Assembly (NCBI GenBank): GCA_947630355.1
Contig: CANRHJ010000073.1
Coordinates: 1 to 9,302 of the forward strand
DNA: 9,302 bases
Reading direction: 5' to 3'
Source: Candidatus Gastranaerophilales bacterium
Lineage (GTDB): Bacteria > Cyanobacteriota > Vampirovibrionia > Gastranaerophilales > Gastranaerophilaceae
The notes below the pieces were generated by a model. The model was not told the origin of the DNA. It saw only the letters and a program-made list of their open reading frames with translations, and did no database searches. The position numbers were made by a program, and so were the translations under genes. Below are positions 6,593-9,302 of the stretch, in pieces; position 1 is the first letter of the stretch, and every line of letters starts with the position of its first letter.

Positions 6593-7398
6593 TACGCCTC
6601 CTTTATAAGTATGTTTTTTAATTTTTTTGCAACTATCGTATGAACGGTATGCCCCGCCTCTTTTACTATAATTTCCCCTTTGAAATTTAATATATTACAT
6701 CCCGCAAGGTAAAAATCACCGATTAAATCAAGTATTTTGTGCTTTATCGGCTCAAATTCCGATTTTAACTCTGCTGTGTATCCTTCATCAGTTAAGCCAA
6801 GTGTATTTTCTAAGCTTGCGCCCCTTCCGTATCCTGCTTTCTGAAGCATCTCAAGCTCTGCCAAATACCCAAATGTTCTCGCCTCAATTATTTCGTTTAA
6901 TTTGTTTAAATCTAACGAAACCCATCGGTTCCTTAAATCCTTATGTCTGTAATTTACACCGTATGTTAAATTTAAATTATCGGAAGGTATTACAATTAAA
7001 TGTGTTTTACCGTTTAGATAATAAACCGGTTCTTTTATTTTTGTTTGAATATTATCGGGATTTACAATCCCCGCATTTTTAAAGGCTTCAACCCAAGTTT
7101 TAGAGCTTCCGTCCAGTATAGGCAGTTCAAAGTGGGTTAAATAAACATCAAGCCCCGTAATTCTGCATATTGCACAGGCTGCCATAAAATGCTCTATCAG
7201 CATTATTTTTATATCACTGTTACCGATAACCGTACAATGCTCTGTTGAAACAATATTATCAATATCAGCCTCTACAGTTTTACCCGCAAAGTGAAAACGA
7301 ATACCCTTTTGCTCCGACGGACAGACTTTAGCTTCACTTTCAAGCCCCGTCATTAAAGCAGCTGATTTTAAAATAACTTCTTTATTAATTGTTCCCAT
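6592..7398 (-). CDS. lpxC: UDP-3-O-acyl-N-acetylglucosamine deacetylase (divergent N-terminus)
   Basis: Zinc deacetylase, the committed step of lipid A synthesis. 268 residues, shorter than E. coli (305). Zinc and catalytic residues can be placed: E69-H70 (IEHFMAA, E78-H79 in E. coli), H220 and D224 (HKILDLIGD, H238 and D242), D228 (D246) and H250 (GHTVH, H265). PILDGSS is at 93-99 and the ARTF loop at 173-176. The N-terminal motif, usually G-V/I-G-L-H-S/T-G, has become SAALMTG at 12-18, so the His equivalent to E. coli H19 is Met16. The protein should still be active because every zinc ligand is kept. The ATG is four bases after the lpxD stop, with AAAGGA reaching back into lpxD. The gene overlaps fabZ by one base. 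In enterobacteria LpxC is controlled by proteolysis; the short C-terminus ending KNILIKEA lacks the E. coli tail. Confidence 0.95.
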   Translation of the reverse strand: MGTINKEVILKSAALMTGLESEAKVCPSEQKGIRFHFAGKTVEADIDNIVSTEHCTVIGNSDIKIMLIEHFMAACAICRITGLDVYLTHFELPILDGSSKTWVEAFKNAGIVNPDNIQTKIKEPVYYLNGKTHLIVIPSDNLNLTYGVNYRHKDLRNRWVSLDLNKLNEIIEARTFGYLAELEMLQKAGYGRGASLENTLGLTDEGYTAELKSEFEPIKHKILDLIGDFYLAGCNILNFKGEIIVKEAGHTVHTIVAKKLKNILIKEA

Positions 7399-7402
7399 TA
7401 AT

Positions 7403-8491
7403 TTAATCCTTTAAAAGATGTTCATAATCTTTGAATTTATTAACAAGGTCTTCGGCCTTTTTCATTGTTTTCATATGTTTAATGAACTCTTTTCTCGGAA
7501 CGGCAGGAGCACCGATTAATATTGATTTTTCGGGGAAACTTCTTGTTATACCGGCTTTTGCCATAATAATAGAATCACTGCCTATTTCTATATGGTCTGC
7601 CATACCGACTTGTCCGGCTATAACAGTTCTGTCACCTATCTTACAGCTTCCAGCAATACCGACTTGTGAAACTATCATACAGCCTTTGCCGATTTTGCAG
7701 TTATGACCTATTTGAACCAAATTATCTATTTTTGTTTGTTCACCTATTACCGTATTTTCTATTGTTCCTTTATCAATGCAAGTATTTGCACCTATTTCCA
7801 CATCATCTTCTATTACAACGGAACCGATTGAGGGTATCTTATATATCTTCTGGTCGGTATTATCTTCTTTCACATTACCTTCCTGACGTGCATTCTCAAC
7901 ATTATTGGGGTTTTCCGTAACAAAACTGAAACCGTCTGCCGCAATACTAACTCCGTGCTGGAGGATAACCCTGTTCCCTATTATTGCATTATCACCTATG
8001 TTACATCCCGGATGAAACAGACAATTTTCGCCGATTTGCACACTGCGCCCGATGTATGTATTTGCTAAAATTTTTGTATTTTTTCCGACTGATACATTCC
8101 TTGATATAACTACATTCGGGCCGATTGAAACGTTTTCCCCGAGTTTAGCCGTTGGATGAACAACAGCCGAAGGATGAATTCCTGCCGTACTTTCAGGCGG
8201 CATATAAAACAAATGAAGTAATTTCATCATGGCTAAACGCGGACGTTCCGCTTCTATTGTTGAAATTAATTCCGATGTAACTCCTATCGGAACTAAAGCT
8301 GCCTTTGCTTTCGTTTTTGATAAATTCTCTATCTCATCCTCATTTAAAGCAAGTGCTAACGTATTTGCATCAGCTAATAAAGGCGGACCAAGTCTGGATA
8401 TCTTTACATCTTCAACCTTCGTTAATATCCCGCCTACTATTTCAGATATCTCTTCCAGTGTATACTCGTTCATTATATCTATATCCCTCAT
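7403..8491 (-). CDS. lpxD: UDP-3-O-acylglucosamine N-acyltransferase
   Basis: Third enzyme of lipid A synthesis: adds a second 3-hydroxyacyl chain to UDP-3-O-acyl-glucosamine. 362 residues from the chosen start, against 341 in E. coli. Residues 1-100 are the uridine-binding N-terminal domain (TLEEISEIVGG), 103-330 a hexapeptide beta-helix (IHPSAVVHPTAKLGENVSIG and on), and 335-362 a helical tail. The catalytic His (E. coli H239) is H263 in QIGHNC. A charged insertion at about 194-215 enlarges the loop between DGFSF and KIPSIG relative to E. coli. An in-frame ATG lies 25 codons further upstream (8564-8566) but would overlap the XRE gene and has no homology. ATG 8489-8491 has AGAGGA eight bases before it and a promoter positioned for it; MNEYTLEE at 8471-8473 is the alternative. 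First gene of the lpx operon. Confidence 0.95.
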   Translation of the reverse strand: MRDIDIMNEYTLEEISEIVGGILTKVEDVKISRLGPPLLADANTLALALNEDEIENLSKTKAKAALVPIGVTSELISTIEAERPRLAMMKLLHLFYMPPESTAGIHPSAVVHPTAKLGENVSIGPNVVISRNVSVGKNTKILANTYIGRSVQIGENCLFHPGCNIGDNAIIGNRVILQHGVSIAADGFSFVTENPNNVENARQEGNVKEDNTDQKIYKIPSIGSVVIEDDVEIGANTCIDKGTIENTVIGEQTKIDNLVQIGHNCKIGKGCMIVSQVGIAGSCKIGDRTVIAGQVGMADHIEIGSDSIIMAKAGITRSFPEKSILIGAPAVPRKEFIKHMKTMKKAEDLVNKFKDYEHLLKD

Positions 8492-8509
8492 TATTATATT
8501 CCTCTTTTG

Positions 8510-8547
8510 ATTACATTTATTGTAATACGAGGGAAGGGAAAATACAA
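8510..8547 (-). promoter_or_regulatory. lpxD operon promoter with palindrome over the -10 and +1
   Basis: On the minus strand TTGTAT (8547-8542) and TACAAT (8524-8519) are 17 bases apart. Predicted +1 is at 8512, giving a leader of about 21 bases that contains the AGAGGA ribosome site for the ATG at 8491. A perfect inverted repeat, ATTACA (8510-8515) and TGTAAT (8521-8526) around TTTAT, covers the -10 and the start point, a classic place for a repressor. The hexamers and repeat are visible; use as a promoter and operator is inference. Confidence 0.55.
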
Positions 8548-8552
8548 TTTTT

Positions 8553-8765
8553 TTATTCAAAATCAAACAAATCTTTTACTTTTATATTAAGATTATCAGC
8601 TATAATTTTTAATTTTGAAACAGTAATATCAGTTTGGGCTGTTTCGACTAAACTTATCATTGAACGTGAAATACCATTTATTCCTAAATCATCTTGAGTT
8701 AAGTTTTTGCCTGCTCTTAACTTTTTAAGGTGTTTTGCAAATTTTTGTAAATATTCCTTGTCCAT
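8553..8765 (-). CDS. Small XRE-family helix-turn-helix transcriptional regulator
   Basis: DNA-binding protein made almost only of a Cro/C1-type HTH domain: 70 residues from ATG 8763-8765. Residues 7-20 (QKFAKHLKKLRAGK) are helix 1, and TQDDLGINGISRSMISLVETAQ at about 23-44 spans the helix-turn-helix, with SRSMISLVET the recognition helix. ITVSKLKIIADNLNIKVKDLF closes the fold. No ligand or peptidase domain follows, so it probably works as a simple dimeric repressor. An in-frame GTG 11 codons upstream (8796-8798) would give 81 residues, but those extra residues are unlike the family. Neither start has a clear Shine-Dalgarno. It is divergent from the 80-residue gene and 61 bases upstream of lpxD on the same strand. 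Its likely targets, by position, are its own intergenic region and possibly the lpx promoter. Confidence 0.9.
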   Translation of the reverse strand: MDKEYLQKFAKHLKKLRAGKNLTQDDLGINGISRSMISLVETAQTDITVSKLKIIADNLNIKVKDLFDFE

Positions 8766-8816
8766 GTAATCATTGTTAGCTATACTAGCATTAATCACAA
8801 CTAATCACACTAGCAA
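8758..8816 (+). promoter_or_regulatory. Promoter and repeat-rich operator region between the XRE gene and the 80-residue gene
   Basis: On the plus strand TTGTCC (8758-8763) and TATACT (8781-8786) are 17 bases apart, with predicted +1 at 8793 and a leader of 37 bases to the ATG at 8830. Several repeats are packed around it. The palindrome GCTATACTAGC (8779-8789) covers the -10. TAATCACA occurs twice, at 8792-8799 and 8802-8809, exactly 10 bases (one helical turn) apart at the +1. ACTAGCA occurs twice (8784-8790 and 8809-8815), and TTGTTAG (8773-8779) is an imperfect inverted match to CTAGCAA (8810-8816). A minus-strand promoter for the XRE gene must lie in the same bases (TTGTGA at 8800-8795 is a possible -35), so one bound regulator could control both genes. 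Confidence 0.55.
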
Positions 8817-8829
8817 AGAGAAGTGTAAT

Positions 8830-9072
8830 ATGAAAAAGAACAATGATTTGAACCTTAGCAAAAAAGCCGCTGATATAGGTATTAAACTTGAACGGATAAG
8901 CACCCTTATGGAGTTTATGGAAAAAACTCTGGAGGGAGAAGTCGAAGTTAAACCTAAAAAATTAGTCAGTTTAAGTTATATAATTAATGATTATTTATCT
9001 GAAGTCATTACAAAATTTGATGAACTTAAATGTATGATAAGTCAAACAAAAAGAGGGCTTACGAATTCGTAA
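8830..9072 (+). CDS. Hypothetical 80-residue helical protein divergent from the XRE regulator
   Basis: I do not recognise this family. The 80 residues are highly charged, Lys- and Glu-rich and predicted mainly helical, with no signal peptide or membrane segment: one amphipathic stretch at about 15-35 (IGIKLERISTLMEFMEKTL) and another at 45-70 (LVSLSYIINDYLSEVITKF and on), broken by a KPKK turn at 41-44. A small two-helix dimer or antitoxin-like fold would fit. There is one cysteine (C68). The start is ATG 8830-8832 with a modest AGAGAAG upstream; the longer in-frame ORF from 8773 would run through the promoter and is rejected. The gene faces away from the XRE regulator across a shared operator region, so it is probably that regulator's target. 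Its last six codons and stop lie in the terminator stem. Confidence 0.72.
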   Translation: MKKNNDLNLSKKAADIGIKLERISTLMEFMEKTLEGEVEVKPKKLVSLSYIINDYLSEVITKFDELKCMISQTKRGLTNS

Positions 9073-9083
9073 GCCCCTTTTTT
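9055..9083 (+). terminator. Rho-independent terminator overlapping the stop codon; probably bidirectional
   Basis: A perfect 22-base palindrome at 9055-9076 (GGGCTTACG stem around GAATTC) is followed by six T at 9078-9083. The TAA stop of the 80-residue gene is at 9070-9072, inside the right arm. On the minus strand the same stem is followed by CTCTTTTT, so it can also end the gene that stops at 9100. Confidence 0.92.
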
Positions 9084-9099
9084 AAATATATTTAAAAAT

Positions 9100-9302
9100 T
9101 TATGATTTAGACAAGGTATCATATACTTTTGAAACTATTTTCCATTCTCCGTTTATTTTGTTCATAATCAACAAATCAGTAAATTTATACCCGTGCCAGT
9201 TATCTTCAATAACTCTGACGGCTGCGATTGTTTTTTCCAGCATAATGACATCTGCTCTTGATATATAATCATTTCCGCACGCACCAAAGGTATCAATAGT
9301 TT
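9100..9302 (-). CDS. NTF2/SnoaL-like (lumazine-binding-like) protein, C-terminal part
   Basis: Partial gene: the 5' end lies beyond the window and only the last 66 residues are seen, ending TLSKS. I translated the minus strand by hand. The visible part runs through three likely beta strands: TIAAVRVIEDNWHGYKFTD, LLIMNKINGEWKI, and VSKVYDT. The pattern of A-x-V/L-x-x-x-x-x-W-x-G, F-x-D-x-L-x-x-x-K-x-N-G-E-W-K-I-V-x-K-V is typical of the C-terminal half of small cone-shaped NTF2-like proteins (putative lumazine-binding, Lumazine_bd_2, or SnoaL-like), which are about 120-150 residues long. Substrate cannot be told from this end. It converges on the 80-residue gene and shares its bidirectional terminator, 17 bases past this stop. 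Fold call is fairly secure, function open. Confidence 0.7.
   Translation of the reverse strand, partial: TIDTFGACGNDYISRADVIMLEKTIAAVRVIEDNWHGYKFTDLLIMNKINGEWKIVSKVYDTLSKS

Noticed and set aside
8493..8498. TATAAT just before lpxD as its -10
   Set aside because: It would start transcription inside the first codons of lpxD and has no -35 at 16-18 bases; the TTGTAT/TACAAT pair fits better.
8492..8566. N-terminal extension of lpxD by 25 residues
   Set aside because: It overlaps the 3' end of the XRE gene and the promoter, and does not match LpxD; the downstream ATG has a proper RBS.
8305..8697. Plus-strand ORF of 130 codons
   Set aside because: Antisense to lpxD and the XRE gene and crosses the lpx promoter.
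1..9302. CRISPR array, tRNA, rRNA, insertion sequence or prophage genes
   Set aside because: No spaced direct repeats of CRISPR type, no cloverleaf, no transposase or integrase frames were seen on either strand.

Overview
The window is low in GC (about one third by eye), densely coded and mostly on the minus strand. A lipid A operon (lpxD-lpxC-fabZ-lpxA) shows a diderm, LPS-making bacterium. The gene order resembles that of Cyanobacteria and their non-photosynthetic relatives. Together with the low GC, a PPi-dependent phosphofructokinase and an Fe-S serine dehydratase, this suggests an anaerobic fermenter such as a gut Gastranaerophilales (Vampirovibrionia/'Melainabacteria'). That placement is inference from gene content and style, not from a marker gene.

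Layout, left to right. 1-1206 (minus) holds the two-subunit L-serine dehydratase, sdaAB followed by sdaAA; sdaAA runs off the left edge and its reading frame decays in the last ~47 bases. 1284-1316 is a rho-independent terminator. 1323-3002 (minus) is a long PPi-type phosphofructokinase. 3137-3490 (plus) is a small exported protein of unknown function, transcribed divergently from it. 3519-4094 (minus) is a LOG-family phosphoribohydrolase. 4095-4220 is a short non-coding gap with an inverted repeat and a possible 16-codon ORF. 4221-8491 (minus) is one tight operon, lpxD-lpxC-fabZ-lpxA-M29 aminopeptidase, with junctions that are overlapping or only 2-9 nt apart. 8553-8765 (minus) is a small XRE-type regulator, divergent from an 80-residue helical protein (8830-9072, plus) that ends inside its own terminator. 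9100-9302 (minus) is the C-terminal part of an NTF2/SnoaL-like protein cut by the right edge.

How the genes work together. LpxA, LpxC and LpxD are the first three enzymes of lipid A synthesis. FabZ makes the acyl-ACP pool they draw on, so the operon joins fatty-acid elongation to outer-membrane lipid synthesis. The phosphofructokinase and serine dehydratase feed pyruvate-centred fermentation.

The most interesting material is regulatory. Three good promoter-like hexamer pairs (sdaAB, lpxD, and the 80-residue gene next to the XRE regulator) each carry a symmetric or repeated operator-like sequence in the promoter. The sdaAB promoter is placed so that the predicted +1 is the A of the start codon, which would make a leaderless mRNA. 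I found no CRISPR array, tRNA, rRNA, insertion sequence or defence system, and nothing that amounts to a clearly new multi-gene system.
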